Notes: generated by a model not told the origin, from the sequence alone. A DNA stretch of 33,152 nt from Streptomyces adustus (GCF_009377175.1 NZ_VJZD01000092.1:1-33152); one strand, 5' to 3'; positions 15,962 to 24,468 are shown, counted from the first letter of the stretch. Translations and numbers: made by a program.

Positions 15962-18397
15962 CTACTCCGGCGTCCCCGTGTCCGGCCTGTCGTGGGCCGG
16001 CCCGGGGTCGCTGTGCGCGATCCGGGCCAGATCGCGGGTCAGCGACTCCAGCCACGACACGGTGGCGTAGTAGAGCCTCGGCGCGCCGGGCGGCTCCGCG
16101 GCGAACGCGGGGGAAGCCGGGTCGATGAACGGCAGGGGGGCCGTCGGGGTGTCACCGCCGGGGTCCAACGCCGCCGAGACCTGGAGCATCCGCCCGGCCA
16201 CCCGGTCGCCCAGGGCGTCGAGCGACCCGGCCGCCGCCGCGCCGAGCCGGGGGTGCGCCACCTGTGACAGCCGCTCGGACCCCCACAGCGTGTGGTGCCC
16301 GGCCATCAGCGTCGCCTGCCAGTCGACCTCGGGCATCGCCACCGCGCGCCGCCCGCCGCCGAACGGTGTCGGCTCGCTCTGGAACTGCGCGTAGGCGGAC
16401 TCCGCGAGGACGACCGCGTGCCGCAGCGAGCCGTGGCCGGGCGCCCCCGGCGGGGCCCCGGCGGCCCCGCCCTGCGCCACCGAGGCACTGGTCGCCACCA
16501 CGATCTCCGCCGCCCTGCGCAGGAGACTCGCCGCCGCGAACCGCAGCTCGTCGTGGGCCCCGCGGGGCCAGGCGAGCAGACCGAAGACGGCGCCGATCGC
16601 GCTGCCCACCAGGACGTCCAGCACCCGGACCTCCGCCAGCTGCCATGTCGCCGGTGCCAGCTGGGCGAAGATCAGGGCCACGAGCACGGTGAACAGGCCC
16701 TGGGCCCAGCCGATCCCTTTGACCGGCCCCACGGTGAAGCCGAAGAGCATCCACACCGGCAGCACCACGACGTACACCACCGTGTCGGTTCCGGCCAGGG
16801 TGAGCAGGGCCGCGGCCACCAGCGCGCCGGCGAGGGTGCCGGCGAGGGCCCGGCGGATGGTGTGCCAGGTCTCGTCCAGGGTGGTCCGGGTGAGGGTGAG
16901 CGTCGCCAGCATGGCCCAGAAGCCGTGCGGCAGGGTGTCGACGCCGGCCACGAACCGGGCCGCGGTCAGGGCCAGGGCGATGCGCCAGGAGTTCTGGAAC
17001 ATCACCGACCGGCGTCCGGCGTGGCCGCGCAGCCGGTGCCACCACAGCAGCGGGGGCCAGGTCCCGGCGTACCAGAAGCGCCCCGGCGCCACCTTCACCG
17101 AGGCCCGGCGCCCGTGTGCCGCGAGATCGGCCGCCGTGCTCATGGCCAGCGCGGCGTCGGCGACCTCCAGCACGGCGGCATGCCGGCGCAGTACCGCGGG
17201 CGGGAAGGCCGGCCCGGGACCGGCCCCGTCGGCAGGCCCGCAGCCGCCCGCACCAGCGGCACCCGGACCGCAGGCCGCGCCACCGGCACCAGCACCAGCA
17301 CCAGCACCAGCACCAGCACCAGCACCAGCACCAGCAGCGTCACCGGCGGGGCCCGCGGACGAGGCCGACAGCCGGGCGCGGGCCGCGGCCAGTTCCTCGT
17401 ACGCCGTCACGGGCGACGGTCCCGCGTGCAGGCAGCCCGCGCTCTGCGTGGCCAGCCGCGCCGCCGCGCTCAGCACGGCCGAGTCCTCGGGTCCCGGGAC
17501 GCCGCCCGGCGCGGCGGGCAACTGCGCCAGCCGGTTGAGCAGCGCACGGGTCGCCAGACCGGTGTGGGCGAGGGCGCGGTGGTGCAGGCCCGGCCCGGCC
17601 GGGCGTTCCGCCTCCGGCACCGTCACGGCCCGCAGGGACTGGCCGGCCTCACCGGCCGCGCGGACATCCGCAGCGGTCAGGGTGTACGGCGCAGCCGCGA
17701 GAAGTGCCGCGCAGCGCGCGGCGGTGTCGGCCGCCCGGGCGGCCCGCTCCCGGTACGGCGGCGGGGTGGGGCCGGGCAGGATCAGCGCCTCGGCGACGGC
17801 GAACAGGACCAGCCCCGTCGTCGTCCCGATCAGCCGATCGCCGAGTGAGCCGGGGTCGTACGGGGGGAAGGACGGCAGGATGTAGAGCAGTTGCAGGCCC
17901 GGCGCCGCACCGGCCGGGCGCGGTCCGCCCACGGCGGCGAACGCCAGTGCGAAGCCGACCACCAGCATGCCGACGACGGCACTCCAGGTCCGTACCGAGA
18001 GGCAGGTGCCGATGATTACCAGCAGCCAGCACACGGGCAGCAGGGCCACGACCACCGCGGCCCGCTGCCGCCCGGTACCGGGGATCCTGGCGAGTCCGCC
18101 CAGCGCCACGACGGAGAACAGGGCGTAGGTGGCCGCGACGGGACGGTCGAGGCCGTAGCGGAAGAAGTAGAAGCCGGCCGCGACGACGAGGGTCAGGCGT
18201 ATCGCCCGGCGGCCCGAGGCGGCATAGGCCGCCAAACTCCGCCCGGCACGGGCACCACACACCCCTACAGGATCACGCACCCCCGGCCGCCCGGCACCTC
18301 CCGGCGCGAGCGTGCGCGCATCCGGGCCACCCCCGACGTACCCACGACCGCCGCCGGCCCGACCACGGGTACCGATACCGGCCCGGCCCGAGCGCAC
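15962..18397 (-). CDS. FUSC family inner membrane protein with Gly-Ala tract
   Basis: Membrane protein of up to 811 residues related to fusaric-acid-resistance/aromatic acid exporters. There are two membrane modules: the first from IRLTLVVAAGFYFFRYGLDRPVAATYALFS through LLVIIGTCLSV (read in parts), the second from ALALTAARFVAGVDTL through GFWAMLATLTLTRTTLDETW, the FUSC signature, to VYVVVLPVWMLFGF and GSAIGAVFGLLAW. A cytoplasmic region between them contains a pure Gly-Ala run encoded by eight copies of a hexamer (17287-17334). The first 45 or so residues from the GTG at 18397 are low-complexity Gly/Arg and lack a ribosome site, so the real start may be a GTG at 18280 or 18262, closer to the first helix. 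Transport substrate unknown. Confidence 0.87.
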   Translation of the reverse strand: MRSGRAGIGTRGRAGGGRGYVGGGPDARTLAPGGAGRPGVRDPVGVCGARAGRSLAAYAASGRRAIRLTLVVAAGFYFFRYGLDRPVAATYALFSVVALGGLARIPGTGRQRAAVVVALLPVCWLLVIIGTCLSVRTWSAVVGMLVVGFALAFAAVGGPRPAGAAPGLQLLYILPSFPPYDPGSLGDRLIGTTTGLVLFAVAEALILPGPTPPPYRERAARAADTAARCAALLAAAPYTLTAADVRAAGEAGQSLRAVTVPEAERPAGPGLHHRALAHTGLATRALLNRLAQLPAAPGGVPGPEDSAVLSAAARLATQSAGCLHAGPSPVTAYEELAAARARLSASSAGPAGDAAGAGAGAGAGAGAGAGAGGAACGPGAAGAGGCGPADGAGPGPAFPPAVLRRHAAVLEVADAALAMSTAADLAAHGRRASVKVAPGRFWYAGTWPPLLWWHRLRGHAGRRSVMFQNSWRIALALTAARFVAGVDTLPHGFWAMLATLTLTRTTLDETWHTIRRALAGTLAGALVAAALLTLAGTDTVVYVVVLPVWMLFGFTVGPVKGIGWAQGLFTVLVALIFAQLAPATWQLAEVRVLDVLVGSAIGAVFGLLAWPRGAHDELRFAAASLLRRAAEIVVATSASVAQGGAAGAPPGAPGHGSLRHAVVLAESAYAQFQSEPTPFGGGRRAVAMPEVDWQATLMAGHHTLWGSERLSQVAHPRLGAAAAGSLDALGDRVAGRMLQVSAALDPGGDTPTAPLPFIDPASPAFAAEPPGAPRLYYATVSWLESLTRDLARIAHSDPGPAHDRPDTGTPE
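17287..17334. repeat. 8 x CACCAG hexanucleotide microsatellite inside FUSC gene
   Basis: Eight perfect tandem copies of CACCAG (GGTGCT-type phase on the coding strand) encode alternating Gly and Ala in the hydrophilic middle region of the FUSC protein. Because the unit is six bases, copy-number change keeps the reading frame. Confidence 0.95.
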
Positions 18398-18472
18398 GGA
18401 CCGATGAGTTCACGGCACCGACGGGGTCTGCCTCTGCACACCACCCACATCGCACACGACCAGTGAGGAATC

Positions 18473-19174
18473 ATGGAGACCAGCGCACAAACCCACGCAC
18501 TGCCACCCGTCGTCGACGCCGACGCCTGGCAGCACGAACTCGATTCACTGCGTGCCCGGGAGAAGGCCGCGACCCGGGAACTGGACGCGATCGCCGCCCA
18601 GCGTCGTCGTCTGCCCATGGTGCGGATGCCCGACTACACCCTGGACGGCGCGGAGGGGCCGGTACGGCTGGCCGACCTGTTCGACGGCCGGAGCCAGCTG
18701 ATCGTCTACAACCACATGTGGTTCCCCGACAAGGAGTGGCAGTGCCCCGGCTGTACGGGGTTCACGGCACAGTTCACCCGGCTGGGGTTCCTGGACGCCT
18801 ACGACGCCCGCTTCGTCGTCGTGACCCAGGGGCCGATCGAGGAGGCACTCGCCTACAAGCGGCGGGTCGGGAACAAGATGCCCTGGTACTCCACCGCGAA
18901 CAGCACGTTCGGCACCGACGTGGGCGCACCGCCCGGAGGGGGCTTCGCCGTCAACGTGTTCCTCCGCGACGGCGACACGGTCTACCGCACCTGGCACACC
19001 ACCGGCCGGGGCACCGAACAGCTCACCCACACCTTCGCACTCATCGACCTGCTGCCCTACGGACGGCAGGAGGAGTGGCAGGACTCGCCCGACGGCTGGC
19101 CGCAGTCACCCACCTACAGCCGGTGGGCCGGCTCCCAGGACATCGCCGCGCTCTACGGCCCTGACACCGTATAG
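18473..19174 (+). CDS. DUF899 family thioredoxin-like protein
   Basis: Soluble protein of 233 residues. The N-terminal helix contains LDSLRAREKAATRELDAIAAQRRRLP, followed by a thioredoxin-fold segment LIVYNHMWFPDKEWQCPGCTGF with a CPGC site in the position expected for a redox-active pair, then FVVVTQGPIEEALAYKRRVG, MPWYSTANSTFGTD and GFAVNVFLRDGDTVYRTWHTTGRG (read in parts). This is the DUF899 family. Its biochemical role is not established, but the fold suggests a peroxiredoxin or thiol reductase function. The ATG has GAGGA five bases upstream. It is divergent from the FUSC gene and followed by a terminator hairpin. Confidence 0.93.
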   Translation: METSAQTHALPPVVDADAWQHELDSLRAREKAATRELDAIAAQRRRLPMVRMPDYTLDGAEGPVRLADLFDGRSQLIVYNHMWFPDKEWQCPGCTGFTAQFTRLGFLDAYDARFVVVTQGPIEEALAYKRRVGNKMPWYSTANSTFGTDVGAPPGGGFAVNVFLRDGDTVYRTWHTTGRGTEQLTHTFALIDLLPYGRQEEWQDSPDGWPQSPTYSRWAGSQDIAALYGPDTV

Positions 19175-19201
19175 ACAGCCGCCCACGACGGCACGGACGC
19201 A

Positions 19202-19239
19202 GGTGTGCGGCTCGCCGACACAGTCGGGAGCCGCACACC
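19202..19239. terminator. bidirectional hairpin between DUF899 gene and Gly/Tyr-rich gene
   Basis: A 12-bp stem GGTGTGCGGCTC / GAGCCGCACACC (19202-19213 with 19228-19239) continues inward after a one-base bulge as CCGAC / GTCGG. It lies between two converging genes. Confidence 0.8.
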
Positions 19240-19281
19240 ATCCTTGTCACCCCTTACGGGGATCAGCCGCAGATCCGAGGG

Positions 19282-19602
19282 TCACCAGCCCCAGCCGCCG
19301 CCGTAGCCGCCATAGCCGCCATAGCCACCGTAACCGCCATAGCCGCCGTAACCGCCGTAACCGCCGTAGCCACCCCAGCCGCCATAGCCGCCATAGCCGC
19401 CGTAGCCGCCCCAGCCGCCATAGCCGTAGTCGTCGTCGCCCCAACCCCACCCGTGGCCGTGGTTGCTGTAGCTGGAGACCTGCGTCGGGACATGCGTCGG
19501 GCTCGCCGAAGCGGTGCCCGCCGCGCCGACCGCCGCGCCACCGGCCATGAGCAGACCGGCAACGGACATCACGAAGACGCGCCTCGCGCGTTGTGATCGC
19601 AT
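19282..19602 (-). CDS. small secreted Gly-Tyr repeat protein
   Basis: Exported protein of 106 residues. The Arg-rich start MRSQRARRVF and hydrophobic VMSVAGLLMAGGAAVGAAGTASA form a signal peptide, cleaved before SPTHVP (about residue 34). After a short HGHGWGWGDDD linker, the mature end is almost entirely Gly-Gly-Tyr: eleven GGY units broken by two GGW units, ending GGGWGW. There are no cysteines. Such sequences resemble glycine-rich structural or cell-surface proteins; tyrosine side chains allow aromatic stacking or oxidative cross-linking. I know of no assigned function. GAGAGG lies nine bases before the ATG. The gene is preceded by a long non-coding region. Confidence 0.82.
   Translation of the reverse strand: MRSQRARRVFVMSVAGLLMAGGAAVGAAGTASASPTHVPTQVSSYSNHGHGWGWGDDDYGYGGWGGYGGYGGYGGWGGYGGYGGYGGYGGYGGYGGYGGYGGGWGW
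19285..19425. repeat. 9-bp tandem repeats coding Gly-Gly-Tyr
   Basis: About fifteen 9-bp units of the form CCGCCATAG / CCGCCGTAA / CCACCCCAG (plus strand) encode the GGY and GGW array. Third positions vary between units (TAT or TAC, GGC or GGT), so the array is old or selected at protein level rather than a fresh expansion. Confidence 0.88.
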
Positions 19603-19963
19603 GGGAAATTACCTCTCATCGTCTCTCGCGCTCCCGACAGGGAGAAGCGAGGTGGATGGCCGCCGCACATGGCAGAGGATTGCAGCGGTCTCTTGGCTCA
19701 CCACGCCGTTTCCTGAGGCACGCCCCGACCAGCGACGTCTTCAGGCGTGACCCTGAGTTGTCGCGGACGGACACTCCGGCCGGCTCCGCTGTGATGGCGA
19801 AGCCTCCCCGACGGGCGTACCGCGCGTCGCGGCTTTCACTCAGAAAGCCTAATCCCATTTGGCCGCAATCGTCACCTTGGGCGACGAATGAATAATTAAA
19901 CCTTTTTCACCAAAGATGTCCGTTTGAATGCAACGGGTGCACTCCGCCGCCGAGCAGGCAACG

Positions 19964-20004
19964 CACAGGGCCCGTCCCGCAGCGTGTGCGGGACGGGCCC
20001 TGTG
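19964..20004 (-). terminator. terminator hairpin directly after the tRNA-like gene
   Basis: Perfect 18-bp stem (19964-19981 with 19987-20004) with the loop GCGTG, beginning nine bases after the 3' end of the minus-strand tRNA-like gene. No T-run. Its position and strength fit termination of that transcript. Confidence 0.75.
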
Positions 20005-20013
20005 ATCGATCCG

Positions 20014-20083
20014 AGCGCCGGGCAGGCCTTGCACCTGCATTTCCCCGCAGGAAGCGGGGCGTCTTTCCTTGGACCACCAACGC
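20014..20083 (-). tRNA. tRNA-Gly(UCC)-like gene with atypical T-loop
   Basis: Read on the minus strand, the 70 bases fold into a full cloverleaf. Acceptor GCGTTGG pairs with CCGGCGC (7 bp, two G-U) with T at 8 and discriminator T; the D-arm is GTCC-AAGGAAA-GAC (3-bp stem); the anticodon arm is CCCCG-CTTCCTG-CGGGG with T33 and anticodon TCC; the variable loop has 4 bases; the T-arm is GCAGG-TGCAAGG-CCTGC. G1-C72, C2-G71, G3-C70, C35, C36 and U73 are the known bacterial glycyl-tRNA synthetase identity elements. The T-loop departs from the TTCRANN consensus: G replaces T55 and G replaces the pyrimidine at 60. CCA is not encoded. A promoter lies upstream and a hairpin directly after. This could be a specialised non-ribosomal glycine tRNA or a decaying gene. 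Confidence 0.65.
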
Positions 20084-20124
20084 GACACCGGTCGTCCGCA
20101 GTTGCGGTGACCAGCTCAAGATCG

Positions 20125-20152
20125 ATTCTAGCGCATACGGCGGAACTTTCCA
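20125..20152 (-). promoter_or_regulatory. promoter candidate for the tRNA-like gene
   Basis: On the minus strand TGGAAA (20147-20152), a 16-base spacer and TAGAAT (20125-20130). The latter fits the TAGRRT form of Streptomyces principal-sigma -10 boxes. Transcription would start near 20118, about 35 bases before the mature 5' end. Confidence 0.5.
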
Positions 20153-20312
20153 CACAGCGGTATGACCATCCGTCCGTACGCGAGGTGGCTGGGCGCCAGG
20201 GAATTGTTCGCAGGCCGCAGGCGCTGAGGCATGCGGAGAATGCGGTGTGTCGGCGGTGTCCGCGAGCAGAGCGGCCCGGCCGACCGGCGCGACAGAGATC
20301 GAAGGGGCTGAG

Positions 20313-20825
20313 ATGGCAGCGCAGACGCAGAGGGCCGTGCTGGCGGGAGGATGTTTCTGGGGGATGCAGGACCTGATCCGCCGGTTCCCGGGCGTGACGG
20401 CGACCCGGGTGGGCTACACCGGCGGCGACGTGCCGAACGCGACGTACCGCAACCACGGCACCCACGCGGAGGCCATCGAGATCCTCTACGACCCCGAGGT
20501 GACCGACTACCGCGCGATCCTGGAGCTCTTCTTCCAGATCCACGACCCGAGCACCAAGAACCGTCAGGGCAACGACATCGGTCTGAGCTACCGCTCGGCG
20601 ATCTACTACGTGGACGACGAGCAGAAGCGGGTCGCCGAGGACACCATCGCCGACGTCGACGCCTCCGGACTGTGGCCGGGCAAGGTGGTCACCGAGGTGG
20701 AGCCGGTCGGCCCCTTCTGGGAGGCCGAGCCCGAGCACCAGGACTACCTGGAGCGCTACCCCGACGGCTACACCTGCCACTTCCCCCGCCCGGGTTGGCG
20801 GCTGCCCGCCCGCGCGGAGGGCTGA
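20313..20825 (+). CDS. msrA: peptide-methionine (S)-S-oxide reductase MsrA
   Basis: Cytosolic repair enzyme of 170 residues that reduces methionine-S-sulfoxide in proteins. The active-site motif is GGCFWGMQD with catalytic Cys14. Further family blocks are RVGYTGGDVPNATYRNHGTHAE, ILELFFQIHDPSTKNRQGNDIG and YRSAIYYVDDEQKRVA (read in parts), and the end YPDGYTCHFPRPGW. It is the MsrA-only form without an MsrB domain. I start at the ATG with GAAGGGGC about seven bases upstream; the frame is open for 22 more codons but without family similarity. Convergent with the AMIN-like gene across a terminator. Confidence 0.96.
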   Translation: MAAQTQRAVLAGGCFWGMQDLIRRFPGVTATRVGYTGGDVPNATYRNHGTHAEAIEILYDPEVTDYRAILELFFQIHDPSTKNRQGNDIGLSYRSAIYYVDDEQKRVAEDTIADVDASGLWPGKVVTEVEPVGPFWEAEPEHQDYLERYPDGYTCHFPRPGWRLPARAEG

Positions 20826-20840
20826 GCACGGTGCCCGGCG

Positions 20841-20872
20841 GCCCCGGCGGGCGGTACTCCGCCCGCCGGGGC
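20841..20872. terminator. bidirectional terminator between msrA and AMIN-like gene
   Basis: Perfect 14-bp stem GCCCCGGCGGGCGG / CCGCCCGCCGGGGC (20841-20854 with 20859-20872), loop TACT, in a 55-base gap between convergent genes. Confidence 0.85.
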
Positions 20873-20880
20873 CCGCGAAC

Positions 20881-21396
20881 TCAACCGCAGCGGTTGGCGT
20901 GGTTGAAGTCCACGACCACCCGCTCGGGGCTGTGCAGCTTGAAGGCCTTGTACGCGGGTTTGGTCTGGAAGGCGGTGCCGAAGGTGACCACCCCTTCGAA
21001 GTCCCCGGTCAGGGCGAGACCCTTCAGCTTGGACAACGGGATCTTCGCCAGCCGGGGGCCCCGGTAGACCGACTTGCCGGCGCTGTCGTGGGCGACCGCG
21101 GGAGAGAGCCTGATCTCCAGGAAGTACTTCCCCGGGAGGGGGACCTTCTTCCCGGAAGGGTCGTAGCGCAGCTCCTTGACCGCCTTCACGCCGACGGTCG
21201 TGGTGGCGCCGCCGAGATCGATGACGAGTCGGTCGAAGGTGCAGTGCCCGGCCCACCGGGCATTGACGACGCGGGCGGGCGGGGAACTCTTGGCCGCCGT
21301 CTGCGGCAGCGTGGCCGCCGATGCGGGAACCGTGGCGCCTACGGCAGTGAGTAGGACGCCTGCGGCGACGGCCGCGCGGGATGGGTGGTGGTACAT
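20881..21396 (-). CDS. secreted AMIN-like domain protein
   Basis: Exported protein of 171 residues: signal peptide MYHHPSRAAVAAGVLLTAVG through PASAA, then a single beta-rich domain beginning RVVNARWAGHCTFDRLVIDL and containing KYFLEIRLSPAVAHDSAG, ALTGDFEGVVTFGTAFQTK and ending with PERVVVDFNHANRCG (read in parts). This is the AMIN-like domain widespread in Streptomyces secreted and lipoproteins; AMIN domains elsewhere bind peptidoglycan. The two cysteines (in GHCTF and NRCG) could bridge the first and last strands. There is no lipobox Cys at the cleavage site, so it is probably released rather than lipid-anchored. GGGGGCG lies just before the ATG. Confidence 0.88.
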   Translation of the reverse strand: MYHHPSRAAVAAGVLLTAVGATVPASAATLPQTAAKSSPPARVVNARWAGHCTFDRLVIDLGGATTTVGVKAVKELRYDPSGKKVPLPGKYFLEIRLSPAVAHDSAGKSVYRGPRLAKIPLSKLKGLALTGDFEGVVTFGTAFQTKPAYKAFKLHSPERVVVDFNHANRCG

Positions 21397-21590
21397 GACG
21401 CCCCCAGATGCTCCTGGTGAAGGGGACAGACGATTTCACACTGACAGACATGTGTGGGATCCGAATGGTTGCACTGCCGCCCGCACCATGTTTTCGCCAC
21501 CCGGTCCTCCCCCACCCGCCCGATGGTGTCGGCTCCTGACAGCCGTTCAGGCCTTCCTCGCCGACACGGGCCAGGTCGTCCGGCGGTGCG

Positions 21591-22511
<921 letters not shown>

Positions 22512-22630
22512 ACGTTGCACGCTAGGCCCGGTCAGGCGCCGGTGGCTCCTCCTGTTTCGCCAAACGCAAGAAGGTTCCTCGTTCGGCTGCCGAAAGCGCA
22601 AGCGGTCCGCGCCGCGGACCGCGGGGTCGG

Positions 22631-23224
22631 TCACTCGGGAGGACGGTTCGGTCCGCTTCCCTCCTCGTCGCGCTGGTGGCCGCGCCGGGCGTCCCGGTCG
22701 AAGATGCCGAGGATCTCGCACGGTCCGCCCTCGGCGCCGATGGCGTGCGGCAGCATGGTGGGGAACTCGGCGGCCTGGTTGGTCTCGACCCGGAAGCGGC
22801 GGTTGCCGAGCAGCAGGGTCGCGGTGCCGGACAGGACCACGAGCCACTCCCGGCCGGGGTGCGCGCGCATCCGGGCGGGATTGTCCGGCGGCGGTTGCGT
22901 CATGCGCCGGCGTACGACGGTCATGCCCGGATCGGCCTTGACGGACCAGCGCATCAGCGAATGGGCCGCGTCGATCATCGGGCTGGAGACGACGTCGTCG
23001 GTGGCCGTCTCGACCAGCTGGTCGAGAGAGGTGTCCAGCGCCCGTGCCAGGGTGACCAGCTGGTCGAGGGCCAGGCGGCGCTGGCCGTTCTCGATACGAC
23101 TGAGCGTGGACTGGCTGACCCTGGCCCGGGTGGCCAGCTCCTCCAGCGACCAGCCCTGCGCCACCCGCAGGGCGCGGATGCGTTTGCGGACCAGGCTGTC
23201 CAGCTCACCGGCGTCTTGCGTCAT
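22631..23224 (-). CDS. XRE family regulator with C-terminal cupin domain
   Basis: Transcriptional regulator of 197 residues. Residues about 10-65 are a Cro/C1 helix-turn-helix (RIRALRVAQGWSLEELATRA, VSQSTLSRIENGQRRLALDQL). The C-terminal half is a cupin_2 sensor domain (HPGREWLVVLSGTATLLLGN, AAEFPTMLPHAIGAEGGPCEI). This domain pair is common in regulators that sense small metabolites such as amino acid derivatives or polyamines. The ATG giving MTQDAGEL is used; a TTG two codons upstream is possible. AGAGG lies about 15 bases upstream, a long spacing. The methyltransferase gene follows on the same strand, making it a likely target. Confidence 0.93.
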   Translation of the reverse strand: MTQDAGELDSLVRKRIRALRVAQGWSLEELATRARVSQSTLSRIENGQRRLALDQLVTLARALDTSLDQLVETATDDVVSSPMIDAAHSLMRWSVKADPGMTVVRRRMTQPPPDNPARMRAHPGREWLVVLSGTATLLLGNRRFRVETNQAAEFPTMLPHAIGAEGGPCEILGIFDRDARRGHQRDEEGSGPNRPPE

Positions 23225-23258
23225 GTGCAATATCGTATGCCTCTGACGCGGGGCCGCT

Positions 23259-23903
23259 TCAGTCGTCGCGGCCGATACCGCGATCGGGTGCGCTCATGTC
23301 GCCGGTCCCGGGCGTGCCGTCGGCGAGCCCGTAGCGCAGGTGCACGACGCTCCTCGGACCGGCTGCCGGCGGCTGGAGGAGGGTGACGTTCGTGGGCACC
23401 GCGCCGCCGTCGAACACCTTCTTCCCGACGCCCAGCACGATCGGGTGCACCCAGAGGTCGAGACGGTCGAAGAGCTTCTCGCGCAGGAGGGTCTGCACCA
23501 GGTCGAGGCTCCCGACGACCTTGATGTGCTCGTGTCGCTCCCGGATCTCGCGCACCGCGCCGGCCAGATCCGGGCCGAGCTGCGTGGACCCGTCCCACGA
23601 GAGGTCGGGCCTGCCGCGGGAGGCCACGTACTTGGGGACGCTGTTGAAGAGCGTGGCGATCTCCCCGTCCTCGCCGCCCTTCTGGTGGGGCCAGTAGGCG
23701 GCGAAGATGTCGTACGTCCGCCGGCCGAGCAGGAGGGCGTCCGTGCCCTCGTACGCGGCACCGATCTGGGCCCCGGTGACCTCGTCCAGCAGGGGCGCCT
23801 GCCAGCCGCCGAACGGGAACCCCACCGGGTCCTCGTCGGGGCCGCCGGGCGCCTGCCCGACGAAGTCGAGGGTGGTGAAAAGCTCGATGTGGATGAGGCC
23901 CAT
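23259..23903 (-). CDS. dihydrofolate reductase family protein (second copy)
   Basis: RibD C-terminal/DHFR-like protein of 214 residues: HIELFTTLDFVGQAPGGPDED, FGGWQAPLLDE, LLLGRRTYDIFAAYWP, IATLFNSVPKYVASRGRPDLSW, IKVVGSLDLVQTLLREKLFDRLDLWVHPIVLGVGKKVF (read in parts). It is longer than and clearly diverged from the relative at 14723-15280, with a 20-residue polar tail ending GRDD. AGGAG lies six bases before the ATG. It stands alone between the XRE and MarR regulators. Substrate unknown. Confidence 0.92.
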   Translation of the reverse strand: MGLIHIELFTTLDFVGQAPGGPDEDPVGFPFGGWQAPLLDEVTGAQIGAAYEGTDALLLGRRTYDIFAAYWPHQKGGEDGEIATLFNSVPKYVASRGRPDLSWDGSTQLGPDLAGAVREIRERHEHIKVVGSLDLVQTLLREKLFDRLDLWVHPIVLGVGKKVFDGGAVPTNVTLLQPPAAGPRSVVHLRYGLADGTPGTGDMSAPDRGIGRDD

Positions 23904-23982
23904 GTCCTGCTCCTGACGAGTCGGTCGTGCCGGTCCACAGGAAGACCCGCGGGCGGCCCCGAACTCATCGCGCCGACCGTGC

Positions 23983-24459
23983 CTAGTCCTCCACGTCGAC
24001 GTGGTCGAACGTCCTCAGCATCTCCCGCAGCACCCGTACGCAGGCCCGTACCTCGGCGTCGGTGAGGTCGCCGCCGACCTGGCGGTTCAGGGTGTGCTCG
24101 CGGTCGAGCACCGCGGTGATGAGCGCCCGGCCCTCCTCGGTGAGGCGGATCAGCGACGAGCGCTGGTGCGCGGGGTTGGGGACGATCTGCACCCACCCGC
24201 GCGCCGCCGCGTCGTTGACCATGCGCTGCACGAACTGCCGGCTCAGCGCCTGGATGCGGCTGAGCTGCGGCACCGTCATGTCGCCCTGCCTGCGCAGCAG
24301 GTCCAGCACGGAGCGTACGCCGACCGAGGCGCCCTCGATCGCCTCGCCCTGTTCCACCTTGCGCAGGGCGCGCCGGTAGAGGGGGCCGACGAGGTCGAAG
24401 ACCTCGACGAGGCGGTGGCCGAGTTCGTCGGGCGGGAGCGGGCTGTCGGTCTCGTTCAC
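23983..24459 (-). CDS. MarR family transcriptional regulator
   Basis: Winged-helix regulator of 158 residues. DELGHRLVEVFDLVGPLYRRAL forms the dimer helix, then SVLDLLRRQGDMTVPQLSRIQALSRQFVQRMVNDAAARGWV (read in parts) is the helix-turn-helix, NPAHQRSSLIRLTEEG is the wing, and ALITAVLDREHTLNRQVGGDL the second dimer helix. I use the GTG giving VNETDSP; a TTG 13 codons further upstream would place the start inside the operator region. It is divergent from the alpha/beta hydrolase gene. Two 18-bp repeats in the 57-base gap are very probably its binding sites, so it likely represses itself and the hydrolase. Confidence 0.92.
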   Translation of the reverse strand: MNETDSPLPPDELGHRLVEVFDLVGPLYRRALRKVEQGEAIEGASVGVRSVLDLLRRQGDMTVPQLSRIQALSRQFVQRMVNDAAARGWVQIVPNPAHQRSSLIRLTEEGRALITAVLDREHTLNRQVGGDLTDAEVRACVRVLREMLRTFDHVDVED

Positions 24460-24468
24460 CCCGCCATC

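Larger units (their letters stand above)
19603..20312. other. 710-base gap between Gly/Tyr-rich gene and msrA
   Basis: Contains the tRNA-like gene at 20014-20083, the hairpin at 19964-20004, the promoter candidate at 20125-20152 and an AT-rich island near 19885-19930 that stands out from the GC-rich background and may be a promoter for the Gly/Tyr-rich gene, leaving a 5' leader of about 280 bases. I see no convincing protein gene here. Confidence 0.6.

Noticed and set aside
18263..18397. N-terminal 45 residues of the FUSC protein as real coding sequence
   Set aside because: Low-complexity Gly/Arg with no ribosome site; kept in the coordinates only because no better start is clearly supported. 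GTG at 18280 or 18262 may be correct.
19603..19900. Riboswitch (c-di-AMP ydaO type) in the long leader of the Gly/Tyr-rich gene
   Set aside because: I looked for the conserved CCGAAUCC and GGGGGAACC blocks on the minus strand and did not find them.
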